Below, piece by piece: positions 43,417 to 53,516 of a stretch of DNA of 64,000 bases (the stretch's first letter is position 1; every line of letters starts with the position of its first letter). The notes under the pieces were generated by a model. It made no database searches and was not told the DNA's origin. It worked only from the letters and a program-made list of their open reading frames with translations. Position numbers and translations under genes: made by a program. Source of the DNA: Furcasterigmium furcatum. Taxonomy: Eukaryota; Ascomycota; Sordariomycetes; Glomerellales; Plectosphaerellaceae. The DNA is taken from the NCBI GenBank assembly GCA_001599815.1, contig BCIA01000001.1, positions 2,794,934 to 2,858,933 on the forward strand, given 5' to 3'.

Positions 43417-44247
43417 ATGCCTGAGGACGCTCCCTACGACCCTTACATCCCCAGCGGCCAGGCCGGCGCGCAGGGCGGTGCCCAGCAGGGCGGAAACCCT
43501 CGCACCCAGGCCCTTCAAGCAGTAAGTTGGATTGATTTCTGTCCCTCGTCATGGCACCAGCGACTGCGGCGGCTGGCCACTTCCCGAGAAGCCGGCTGCG
43601 ACACGCGAGACCACCGCCCATATTCCGACGCAATAGCGACATGATCTCCCGCCCTGTCGTATATTTATATCGCGCCAGCAAGCAGAATCTTTTGTTCCAA
43701 CAAGGGGGCCAGGGTTGAGCGATGCTCTGAGCAGCTCTCCCCTGGCCAAGGCGCCAAGGCCCGTGACGAAAGGGCCGTCTCACGTCGTATTTCCTTTTGA
43801 CAGGGATCCGAATGTCATGTTGCAACCACAGTGACTGGGCGGCTTCTAGCAAAGGGGCCATTTGGCGCGGCAGTCGCAATTGCGATGATTCAATCAATCG
43901 GATTTCCGGGCTTAGGCTGACTTGCTTCCTCCTAGCAAATCGATGACACCGTCGGTGTCATGCGGGAGAACATCAACAAGGTCTCCCAGCGTGGCGAGCG
44001 CCTCGATGCCCTGCAAGACAAGACGGACAACCTGGCCGTGTCGGCCCAGGGCTTCCGCCGCGGCGCCAACCGCGTCCGCAAGCAGATGTGGTGGAAGGAC
44101 ATGAAGATGCGCATGTGCCTGATCATCGGCATCATCATCCTCCTCGTCATCATTATCGTCCCGACGGGTATGTTGCTCCCCGACCATGATGTGCTGTCGC
44201 ACGTCGCTAATATTTCTGCCTCTGTAGTCATTGCCACCTCGAAGTAA
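43417..44247 (+). CDS. snc1: Synaptobrevin-type R-SNARE Snc1
   Basis: Exons 43417-43521, 43936-44167 and 44228-44247 predict 118 residues. The first intron is 414 bp, long for this genome; the second is 60 bp and separates only the last six codons. Residues 1-35 are a Gly/Gln/Ala-rich variable N-terminus. Residues ~36-90 are the R-SNARE helix with the ionic-layer Arg54 in NKVSQRGERLDALQDK and the juxtamembrane RKQMWWKDMK. A C-terminal anchor covers ~95-115 (CLIIGIIILLVIIIVPTV). Snc1 sits on secretory vesicles and endosomes and pairs with plasma-membrane Q-SNAREs for exocytosis, important at hyphal tips. All sequence hallmarks are intact. Confidence 0.96.
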
Positions 44248-45654
44248 GAGACAGCCCGACTCGAAATGACGCCACGGCATGATATTCAACACCACTGAGT
44301 ACCCCGTCCCCGGCGACGGCACGTTTATGACACGGATTTAAACCGGTTCCGAGGGGCAGAATCGAATCCCCTGGCTCCGGCAGAGCGTACATTTGGAGGC
44401 AAGAGGTTGTGGCAAACCAGGCTGCCGCGTCGTGGGGGTGTGCTACGATACGACGCCGCCGGGAGGGAGTTTTCTGATTTCCAGCACGCGCGGTCTTTAT
44501 TTCGCCCGGCGGTCGGTCGGTCCCCAGGTATAGCGCAGGGCCGGGAGCGCAGCTCTCACGCGGAGATGTGAGCTCGTTGCTGCGCGACCGCCTTGCTCCT
44601 GGGGAGAGGATGGAACCAGCTGTATGTATGATGGGACGGCAGGCGTTTTCCGACTAATTGATCTACCTTGGCTTCGCTGAAGTGCACTCCGGTCCCTGTC
44701 CGAGCTGGTGCGACGTGATTGTGAGTCGGGCAATTGGTACCTATGATAGGAGGAAGTGACGTGGGACTCGAAGAAAACCCGCCCGAGGAGATCCTTCCCT
44801 TACCTCAGCAGGAGCCTGATGCCCCTTTCTTCCCGCCTCACTGCCCGATGCCGTCAGTGGAGGGATCAACGCCTTAGGTCCCCGGCTAAGGCAAGGTGAC
44901 GCATTCCAACGGCGAACGAGCATCTGCCGAGCCGTCCCACCCACGAGCCACGAGCAAATTTTGATCTGATAAGATGAGCCAGGCCAATTATTACCGCATA
45001 CCATCATGAGGCTGCAGTGGCTTTCTGGTCCGGCATCGGCAGTTCACGGGAGCGGGCCTCGAGGGTTTGGAAGTGGTGGTTGCGGGTGAGGAAGCATGAG
45101 ATAACCGCGGTTCTATGGAACAACCCCACGCTTGGGCCGTGATGAGGAATATGGCGGCACCTCAACGGGGAGAGCCCGTGGAAGGTCATGTATGGCATCG
45201 GCAGAACGGGTTGAGGTCTTCAGAATCCGGGTCTCTCTTCGCTGGAGATAGAGGGAAGTATTGATAGGGGACCTTCACTCTAGCTGCTTGTTCATAATTG
45301 GGGTTTCCATTCCGGCGTGGTTCATGTATTTTCTACTTGCACCTCGTCTTCGCAGCAAGCAGAGTTGAGTGGCTGCTTCCATGTTAGGTCGCGCCCTTTG
45401 TTCAAGTTCCGGGTAGATAGCGCCCCACGTGACCCCGGCAAAAGTCAGTTTTTGGGTACAAGGTACATGCGTCACGCCGTTTTTCGGCTCACCGCACCGG
45501 GCCTACCTACTCAACTTCTCGGCAGGCGAAAGAGTCATTCTGGTACGGTCCCCAACCCACAACTCTGCTTGTTTCCCCCAGACTCTCAATTGAGCGGCCC
45601 GAACAAGACGGCAGAGTTAGCTGACGCTTCCTGTCCCCCCCAGCCGCAGTCACG
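44248..45654. other. Spacer between SNC1 and ARG6
   Basis: 3' region of the SNARE gene, then the promoter of the arginine gene. No supported gene. A CPC1-type site near the right end is listed separately. Confidence 0.5.
45531..45538 (-). promoter_or_regulatory. CPC1/Gcn4-type site
   Basis: ATGACTCT on the minus strand, containing the TGACTC core, about 117 bp upstream of the arginine gene ATG. CPC1 is the fungal regulator of amino-acid biosynthesis genes, so the site fits its target; binding is inferred. Confidence 0.5.
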
Positions 45655-48469
45655 ATGTACTCTGCAAGCTCGGCCGTCATCAGGGCCGGCGCCCGCCGCG
45701 CCCTGCCTCGGCTCCGACATCGTCAAAGCCTGGTCGCCGGCAGACAGACTCAGAACCAGAACATCCCACGCACCGCCCTCCGCGCTCTCTCGACCACCTC
45801 CGAGCTCTCCAAGCACGCCAGCAGTGCGCCCTCGGACCGTACTCGCGCTATCATCGCCCGCACCCTCAGTCAGATAGGTAGCCGTCGTGAGGGCCAGCAG
45901 TACCTCTCCTACTTCACCTCCGTCTCCTCCCAGAAGTTCGCCGTCATCAAGGTCGGGGGTGCCATCCTGACCGAGTACCTCGATGAGCTCTGCGAGAACA
46001 TTGCCTTCCTCTACGAGGTCGGCCTCTACCCCGTCATCGTCCACGGCGCTGGTCCCCAGCTCAACAAACTCCTCGAGGATGCCGGCGTCGAGCCCCAGTT
46101 CGAGGAGGGCATCCGCGTCACCGACCCCAAGACGCTCACCGTCGCCCGCAAGCTCTTCCTCGAGGAGAACATGAAGCTTACCGAGAAGCTCGAGAGCCTG
46201 GGCGTTCGCACCCGTCCCCTCACCCACACCCTCCGCGCCACCTACCTCGATAAGGAGAAGTGGAACCTGGTTGGCAAGATCACCGAGGTCAACAAGGAGC
46301 CAATCGAGCAGGCCATCGAGCACGGCTACGTGCCGATTCTCACCAGCATGGCCGAGACCGCCGAGGGCCAGATCCTCAACGTCAACGCTGATGTTGCGGC
46401 TGCCGAGCTCGCTAGGGCTCTCGAGCCTCTCAAGGTGGTCTACCTCTCCGAGAAGGGCGGTCTCTTTAATGGCGAGACCGGCGATAAGATCTCCCACATC
46501 AACCTCGACGAGGAATTCGACCACCTCATGTCTCAGTCCTGGTGCCGCTATGGCACCCGTCTCAAGATCAAGGAGATCAAGGAGCTGCTGGACACCCTCC
46601 CCAGAACCTCTAGCGTGGCTATCATCCACCCTAGCGACCTGCAGAAGGAGTTGTTCACCGACTCTGGTGCTGGCACCCTCATTAGGAGGGGAGACAAGAT
46701 TGAGTCCGTCGACAGCCTCGAGGCCGTCAGCGACCTGGCCAAGTTCAAGGAGGGCCTGCTCCGCGACCGCGAAGGCCTGGACGCCGAGGCCACCGTCGAC
46801 AGGTACCTTGATTTCCTGAAGACCACTCCCTTCAAGGCCTACTACGATGAGCCTTACAACTGCCTCGCGATCGTCCTGCCTCCCAACGCCGAGAGGTCGC
46901 ACGCCACTCTCGCCACCCTGTCGGTGACCAAGAGGGGCTGGCTCAGCAACGTCACTGAGAACGTCTTCAACGCCATCAAGAAGGACCATCCCAAGCTCGT
47001 CTTCACTGTCAACGAGGAGGACGAGAACCTCACCTGGTTCTTCGGTAAGTGCGACGGCAGCTTCGTGAACAAGGGCAACGTGCTCTTCTGGTACGGCATC
47101 GACGACTTCCAGGAGCTTGGCGCCCTCACCGAGGAGTTCAACCAGGTTGGCAGGGCCATGCTTGGCGATTCTAACCTTGAAGCCCGCATCCGCCGCGCCG
47201 CTCAGATCTCTAGCAAGAACCTCAACGCTGCGCAGACGCGGTCTTTCTCGACCATGGCACGCCGCCCCCAGTGGAACAACGCTTCCACCGCCACCTCCCT
47301 CGGCCTCTCGTCCAGGCGCACCTTTGCCACCACCACCAACCCCAACCCTCCTCTGGGCAAGAAGAACGCCTCGAACGACGCGCCCTCCCGTATTGCCCTC
47401 ATTGGAGCCCGTGGCTACACCGGCCAGGCCCTCATCGACATGCTTAACGCCCACCCCAACATGGACCTCCGCCACGTCTCTTCTCGCGAGCTGGCGGGCA
47501 AGAAGCTCGAGGGATACACCAAGCGGGAGGTTATCTATGAGAACCTGAGCCCCGAGCAGTGCGGCGAGCTTGAGAAGCAGGGTGAGATCGACTGCTGGGT
47601 TATGGCCCTGCCCAACGGCGTTTGCAAGCCATTTGTCGAGGCCATTACCGATGCCCGCAAAGGTGGTGTTGACCACAGGAGCGTCATCGTTGATCTCTCC
47701 GCCGACTACCGATTCGACAACACGTGGACATACGGCCTTCCCGAGATCACGAAGAGGTCCGAGATCTACAAGTCCGACTTCATCTCTAACCCTGGCTGCT
47801 ACGCCACTGCCGCGCAGCTCGGTATTGCGCCACTGGTTGAACACCTTGGTGGAGTTCCCTCCATCTTCGGTGTTTCTGGCTACTCCGGTGCCGGAACCAA
47901 GCCTTCTCCCAAGAACGATGTGACTCTCCTCGCCGACAACCTCATGCCTTACAGCCTGACGGACCACGTCCATGAGAAGGAGATTGGCCACAGCCTGGGC
48001 ATCAACGTTGCCTTCACGCCGCACGTTGCGTCCTGGTTCCGCGGCATCCACACCACCATCCAGATTCCCCTCAACAAGACGATGAGCTCGCGCGACATCC
48101 GCCAGATCTACCAGGATCGTTACGCAGGGGAGAAGCTTGTGAAGATTGTGGGCGAGGCCCCATTGGTGCGAGTATGTTACGCCCCCTGTCTACGTTATAC
48201 TTCTCAGACCTTTGGTTACTAACTCTCGTCAAGAACATTATGAACAGGCATGGAGTAGAGATTGGCGGATTCGCTGTTCACAGTTCCGGCAAGGTAAGTC
48301 GTCCGGAGAAGTTGGGTCGAGGTTACCGGACCCCAGCTAACATGAGATGCAGTGGGTTGTTGTCTGCTCGACCATCGACAACCTCCTCAAGGGCGCGGCG
48401 ACTCAGTGCCTGCAGAACATGAACCTTTCACTCGGATACGCCGAGTATGAGGGCATTCCGACCATGTAA
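45655..48469 (+). CDS. arg-6: Acetylglutamate kinase / N-acetylglutamyl-phosphate reductase
   Basis: Exons 45655-48171, 48234-48293 and 48353-48469 (introns 62 and 59 bp, phase 0) predict 897 residues, the usual size of this fused mitochondrial precursor. Residues 1-80 are an Arg/Ser-rich targeting peptide. The kinase domain (~93-350) has FAVIKVGGAIL and VIVHGAGPQLN. An acyltransferase-like regulatory domain follows (~360-505). Residues ~505-570 are again basic and Ser-rich (TRSFSTMARRP, SSRRTFATTT), where the precursor is expected to be cut into two enzymes. The reductase (~577-897) has RIALIGARGYTGQALI and the active Cys715 in SNPGCYATAAQLG, ending with HGVEIGGFAVHSSGK and NLLKGAATQCLQN. 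Together the two halves carry out steps two and three of ornithine/arginine synthesis; the kinase is feedback-inhibited by arginine in relatives. Confidence 0.96.
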
Positions 48470-49765
48470 ATGTCCCAGGGCGAAGGCGTTGGTTGGTGAA
48501 GCCATGCTCGGCGGTTCCTCCCGTCTTAGACTCATTTTCTTTTGTTCATCACGCAGTCTAGAGGCCTGGCGCAGCCCAAATTCGGCGGCGCGAGCGGCAT
48601 CATTCTGAGAGCAGAAAATTAGCCCCCTGGTCCATCGTGGTGTGGTCTGCGAGCGGCATAGGTGCGACGAGCGTCTATGCCAGGATGCGACCCCTGACTG
48701 GGATGCCCCTTAACTGAGGGTATGGTATTTTGTATATAAGTGGCGCGGGGAAAGAAAGGATAAGGTCAATGGATTCAACAGTGCAACGCTAGGATATTTT
48801 TCTCGTGAGGCTTCCACTTGTTGACATATGTTTGGTAGAGCTATGCATGCGCAGGCGGTGGAATAAGTCTGGAGACGAGGTGGTTGAGCACGCTGACTAA
48901 GCCAGCTTGGTGTTGCACTGACCCCTGAGTTGAAGCTTCGCAAGCACCATCGTGATCTGCACAAGCTGGAGCCTTTTTCTGCCAACGTCCCTCGGGCGGC
49001 ACCGAAGTCCGATCCAAAGACAGGTCCTCGCCTTCTCGGCTCTCCAGGAAACGCATCTTCTCTGGCTGCCGAGCCTCGCCTAGTCGGGAAGATCACCATG
49101 CGTGTTTCCCTTTTCCCGCAGACCTGAAGCGCGTTTCGACATCATCCCGTTTCCCGATTCGCTCGGCGCACGGGCGAGCAGCAGTCCTTACAGGACCAAG
49201 CTCCTGCAGTACCGCGTGGCTGGGGCACGGGCTGTATTTGACACAGTCTACTGAGCCTGCGAAGCTTTGGGACCTGGCTGGTCATTGGATATAGAATGTT
49301 TTAGGGAAACGTTCTGTGGAGAGGAAGCGAAGGCCAAGATGAACCATGTCTGGGCGCGCGGGCGGGAAGAGGACGAGCCGGACAGAGGTCTCTTCTGTTC
49401 ACTACCACCCGCGGATGGGACCCCACGCGACGGCCGGCGAGGGTTGAAAAAGGACCGCGCGCGCGAGGGGTTTGAAGCTATAGATGCGGCGAGCTAAGTA
49501 TGGCTGGCGTCGTGCACTTGGCGGGTGTCAGAGGCAGCCTGAGTGTTTGGGTGACGGCGAGAGGGGTTGAGGCCAGATACGGAGTATATAACGAGGGAGG
49601 CATCGCGGAGGCACCGGAGGATATTTTCTGTTCTGTTCAGGCCAGCCCTCACCAACATCTACGGTTCCTCAGATACCCCTTACTGTTTCGATTCTTGAAC
49701 GTCCTGGTTGACGCCCTTTTTTGTTTATACTTTTTTCCCCAAACCTCCCGGCGCAAATCATCAAG
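48470..49765. other. Spacer between ARG6 and the fasciclin gene
   Basis: 3' region of the arginine gene and the promoter of the next gene. Short frames only. The last 200 bases include a TATA box and a pyrimidine-rich leader. Confidence 0.5.
49585..49591 (+). promoter_or_regulatory. TATA box of the fasciclin gene
   Basis: TATATAA about 180 bp upstream of the ATG, followed by a pyrimidine-rich leader. Confidence 0.5.
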
Positions 49766-50997
49766 ATGCAGATCAAGAACTTCATCACCCTTGCCTGGGC
49801 CATGGCGGCCTCGGCCCAGCAGCTGACGCAGCTACTGGCTCAGACCCAGGACCTGAGCACGTTGAACGGTATGTGCTGCCTCGTTCTACTGCTACATATT
49901 ATCTCTCTTACTGACAAGTTCGCAGCTCTCCTCGGCCAGAACCCCGCCATCACACAGATGCTCGCCCAGGCCCGGGACATCACCATCCTGGCGCCCTCCA
50001 ACCAGGCCTTCGCCAGGTTCATGCAAGAGAACCCCGGCGCGGCCCAGAACCCGCTGGCCGTCGCCCCCCTCCTGCAGTACCACGTGCTCCAGGGCACCCT
50101 CACGTCGCAGCAGCTCAGCACCCAGCCCATCTTCGCGACGTCGATGCTGCAGATGCCCTTCGCCAACGTCACGGGCGGGCAGCACGTCGAGCTCTCCCTC
50201 ATGAACGGCAACCGCGCCATGGCTATCTCGGGCTTCAAGAAGATGAGCATGGTCACGCAGGCCGACGTTCGCTTCGACGGCGGTGTCGTGCACATCGTCG
50301 ACACCGTCCTCACCATGCCGGCCGCGGTGTCCCGCACCGCCGTCGACATGGGGCTGACCAGTGTCGCGGGCGCCCTGATGCGCACCAACCTCGTCGGGGC
50401 CGTCGACGGCGCGAGCGACCTGACCATCTTCGCGCCCAGCAACGTGGCGTTCCAGCGCATCGGCGCCACCGCCGAGCAGCTGGCACCGCAGCAGCTCGCT
50501 GGCATCCTGCAGTACCACGTTGTTGCCGGACAGGTGCTGACGAGCCGCGACATCCAGCAGGCGCTCGCACAGGGCCCCGTGACGGTACGGTCTATCAGCG
50601 GGCAGCCGCTGACGGTGTCTATGCAGAACGGGCGCCTGTTCGTCAACTCCGCGCAGGTCGTCATGTCCGACGTGCTGACGAGCAACGGCGTCGTGCACGT
50701 CCTGGACAAGTGAGTGCTCTGGTGCTTCGCCGGACACGAAGAAACTATGCTGACGAGAATGATAGCGTCCTCAACCCCCAGGCTCCCCAGCTCCAGCCCA
50801 ACCCCAGCCAGCCCACGCAGGCTCCGGCTTTCGATGGCGCTCAGGGATCCAACGGCGCCCCCTTCACGAACGGCATCAACCCTACAACGACTGTCATTCC
50901 GGCGCAGCAGACCATCAATGCGGGTGCGTATGGCGCCATGCCCACGGCTGCTGTCATGGGTATTATTGGCGGTGCTGCCGTGCTTGCGAACCTGTAG
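49766..50997 (+). CDS. GPI-anchored fasciclin (FAS1) domain protein
   Basis: Exons 49766-49868, 49926-50709 and 50766-50997 (introns 57 and 56 bp) predict 372 residues. The signal peptide is residues 1-17. Two FAS1 domains follow (~30-165 and ~170-300). Each has the conserved ITILAPSNQAF / LTIFAPSNVAF motif, a YHV motif (LLQYHVLQG, ILQYHVVAG) and a final VHIVDTVL / VHVLDNVL; the last is rebuilt across intron 2. A Pro/Gln/Asn-rich stretch and a C-terminal hydrophobic tail (AAVMGIIGGAAVLANL) after small residues suggest a GPI anchor. FAS1 proteins act in cell adhesion and at the cell wall; some fungal ones affect appressorium or biofilm attachment. Which partner it binds cannot be read from sequence. 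Confidence 0.93.
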
Positions 50998-51632
50998 GGG
51001 TTGGAAGGGCGAAGACACTGGAGGGGTTTGGTGTTCTGGCAAAAGCGCAACTGGGCTTGTTACATTCATGGGCTTATGATGTGAAGCGATCGGGAGACTC
51101 GGAGACTTTGGTTTGCTCTTGGAATCTGTACTAATTTACATGTGTCTGAAATATGATATGTATATATGACTGAAGAGCAAATGGAGACGAGAAAAGCAAT
51201 TCGGATGCTGAATGCTTCAGCCCCTTTTCCCAACAGCGTGCTCCATCCACGGGTATGTGCTTGCCTAATACCAAGGGATCCTCACTCACCTGCGTCTTTC
51301 ACTGCTGCCACTTCATTTTGGACCCCGCGGTGCAATCTGATACGCTGGGAGATATTTGTAAGTATGTGCACGAAGAAAGCTGAATCACGTCTGAGGCAGG
51401 ACCAGGCGATGTGAGGCGACTGACTGGTGGTGATTGGCCCACTTTTACCCCTGAAAAGCTGCCCCTCAACCCCTCCATCGCCTGAGCTGAGGTCCCCGCC
51501 GAGCTTCGGGAGCTGACGTCAGTTGGGCTTCAACGAACGGCCGAACAACTTCATCCCCTGCTGGTCTACCGTACCGAGGCTGATCCAGATCGCCCATCCA
51601 AACCTTCAAGACCGCTAACCCCTACCGCAACC
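50998..51632. other. Spacer with CRE-containing promoter
   Basis: 3' region of the fasciclin gene, then the promoter of the next gene. No supported gene. Confidence 0.5.
51514..51521. promoter_or_regulatory. CRE palindrome TGACGTCA
   Basis: A perfect ATF/CREB-type palindrome 112 bp upstream of the ATG at 51633. In fungi such sites bind bZIP factors of the Atf1 type that respond to stress; use here is inferred from position. Confidence 0.6.
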
Positions 51633-53396
51633 ATGTCTTCCCGCGGCGTTCCTGAGGTGCTGATGAAAAAGGTCGATGACTATGTCGACTCACTCGCGCC
51701 ACAGATTCAGCCCCGCATCACCTCAGAGCTCGAGACTTTCCAGCGGAAGACCATCGACAGCCTCGAGGACCAGGTCGTCGATGCGTTCCGCTCGCTCTTC
51801 AGCAGAGACAAACGCAGCTCTGGCGATGACTCCAGAAGCCCCTGGAGCCTGAACGACGCGCCCCCGGACTCCTACGGCGGCCAGTCGCTGCCCTTCGCCG
51901 ACGAGCTTGCCAAGCTGTCCCGCAGCTTCACCAAGATCACCGACGAGGCAGGCGACGACCTTCGTGACATCTTCGATCTTACCGAGGGCCGTGATAACCG
52001 CTCTGGCGATACTCGTTCTCGCGGGGGAAACAACGATGACGCCTTCTCCCGAGGGGCCAAGGACTTCCTCTCCTCCGCCATCAATCTTGTCCAAGACAAG
52101 CTCGACAACAACGACAGGGGCTCCGGTGGCCAGGGTTTCGAGCTCGACGGACTCCTCGGTGTCATCAGCAACACCGTCAAGGATGCCACGCGCAATCCCG
52201 AGGAGAAGGCACGCCTTATCAGCCCGGAGATCAAGGAGCGGGTCGGCGCGAAGCTGACGGAGCAGCACGCTTCCATCGCCGAGCAGTTCACCCGCATCGC
52301 CCTTGACCACATCAAGCGCTGGCTGCGAGGCAACACGACCACACGGGATCTCGGCGACGGCGTGAAGGGTGAAATCCAGGACCAGGTCAAGGATCTAGTA
52401 AAAGGTCTCGGGGGCCTGTTCAGCAGTAAGGGGGATGACAATGAAGGAACTGCGAGGAGCTTCGGCGGCGATCGGAGCCGCGACGGGGACGACGATGACG
52501 AGGGCAGCGGCGGCTTCTCCAAGGTCATCAGCGACAAGCTCAGCACTGGCCTCGCGAGGGTTCACAGGGAGGTGCGTCTCGAGTTCCGCAAGATCCTCGG
52601 CCTCATCGAGAAGCAGCTGTTCGAGCTGCTGCCCGACGAGGTCCAACGCCCACTGGAGAAGATCCTCGGCGGCAACCCGTTCGACTCGCAGCTCGACCGC
52701 GACGCCGGGTCGACCAGGGATCGCGGCTTCGGCGACGACATCAAGACCAAGCTCCTTGACAAGATCCGCGGCCTCATCCGCAAGGTTCAGGAGACCCTGC
52801 GCGAGAGCATCCTGGGCGTCGTGAACGGCGGACACCGCAAGTTCGAGCGCGAGAGCTGGGTGTTCGTCCAGACGATGGTGGAGCAGAAGGTCCAGAGGTA
52901 CTTGCCTAAGGTCAAGATCTCCGTGCCGGACGACATTGGCAACGAGGGTGTCAGTGTCGGCGCTCCAACCGCCGCCAACGCGGAGCTCGGAGGCGGAAAC
53001 CACCCCGCCCCCCCTTCGCAGGGCGGCAACTATGATCGGCCTCCTCAGGGGCAGCAGCATGGAGGGGGCCAGGGGTATCCTCAGCAGGAGTATCGTCCGC
53101 CTGCGGACTACCAGCAGCGAGATGACCGTCCCGATTACCATCAACGGCAGGACTATCGGCCGGATGAACGGTCGGATGGGTACCGGCCTGACTATCAGCA
53201 GCAGCAGCACCAGGATTATCGCCCGCAGGAATATCAGTCACGCCAAGACTACCGAGACGATTCGCAGCAGCCCCATCAGGGGTATCAGTCGCAGCAGCAG
53301 CGACCGAACGATTCCCAGGACTACTACCAGGGACAGGGCTATCAGGGGCAGGGCTACGAGCATGGTCAGCGATACGGACAGAATCCTCAGTATTGA
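51633..53396 (+). CDS. Conserved-looking protein with Q/Y/G-rich tail
   Basis: A 587-residue single-exon gene that I do not recognise. Residues 1-60 are helical and amphipathic (PEVLMKKVDDYVDSLAPQI). Residues ~60-290 alternate acidic Ser/Gly/Asp linkers with helical blocks (FADELAKLSRSFTKI, FLSSAINLVQDKL, QFTRIALDHIKRWLRG). Residues ~300-440 form a longer helical region rich in Leu/Lys/Glu (RVHREVRLEFRKILGLIEKQ). From ~455 to the end the composition switches to Gln/Tyr/Gly/Pro/Asp with repeated QDYRP and QGYQ units, a prion-like low-complexity tail. No signal peptide or membrane helix. The C/G third-position bias is high throughout, so the gene is real. Helical body plus sticky tail suggests a scaffold or membrane-surface protein; this is inference. 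Confidence 0.85.
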   Translation: MSSRGVPEVLMKKVDDYVDSLAPQIQPRITSELETFQRKTIDSLEDQVVDAFRSLFSRDKRSSGDDSRSPWSLNDAPPDSYGGQSLPFADELAKLSRSFTKITDEAGDDLRDIFDLTEGRDNRSGDTRSRGGNNDDAFSRGAKDFLSSAINLVQDKLDNNDRGSGGQGFELDGLLGVISNTVKDATRNPEEKARLISPEIKERVGAKLTEQHASIAEQFTRIALDHIKRWLRGNTTTRDLGDGVKGEIQDQVKDLVKGLGGLFSSKGDDNEGTARSFGGDRSRDGDDDDEGSGGFSKVISDKLSTGLARVHREVRLEFRKILGLIEKQLFELLPDEVQRPLEKILGGNPFDSQLDRDAGSTRDRGFGDDIKTKLLDKIRGLIRKVQETLRESILGVVNGGHRKFERESWVFVQTMVEQKVQRYLPKVKISVPDDIGNEGVSVGAPTAANAELGGGNHPAPPSQGGNYDRPPQGQQHGGGQGYPQQEYRPPADYQQRDDRPDYHQRQDYRPDERSDGYRPDYQQQQHQDYRPQEYQSRQDYRDDSQQPHQGYQSQQQRPNDSQDYYQGQGYQGQGYEHGQRYGQNPQY

Positions 53397-53516
53397 GCGC
53401 AGCGACGTCCGGCATACACTTCGAGCCAGCATTGTTAAGCAGAATTGTTACGATAAATGACTACTACTGGTATCTCTTGCTTCCACTGACTGTTGTTGTT
53501 TGGGGGTATATGTGAC

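Noticed and set aside
44340..44390. tRNA-like T arm (AATCGAATCC)
   Set aside because: No matching acceptor, anticodon or D arm on either strand.
45586..48051. 821-codon minus-strand ORF opposite the arginine gene
   Set aside because: It is the antisense of a strongly C/G-biased coding region, which removes stop codons on the other strand. Its product has no domain, and the plus strand encodes a complete known enzyme.
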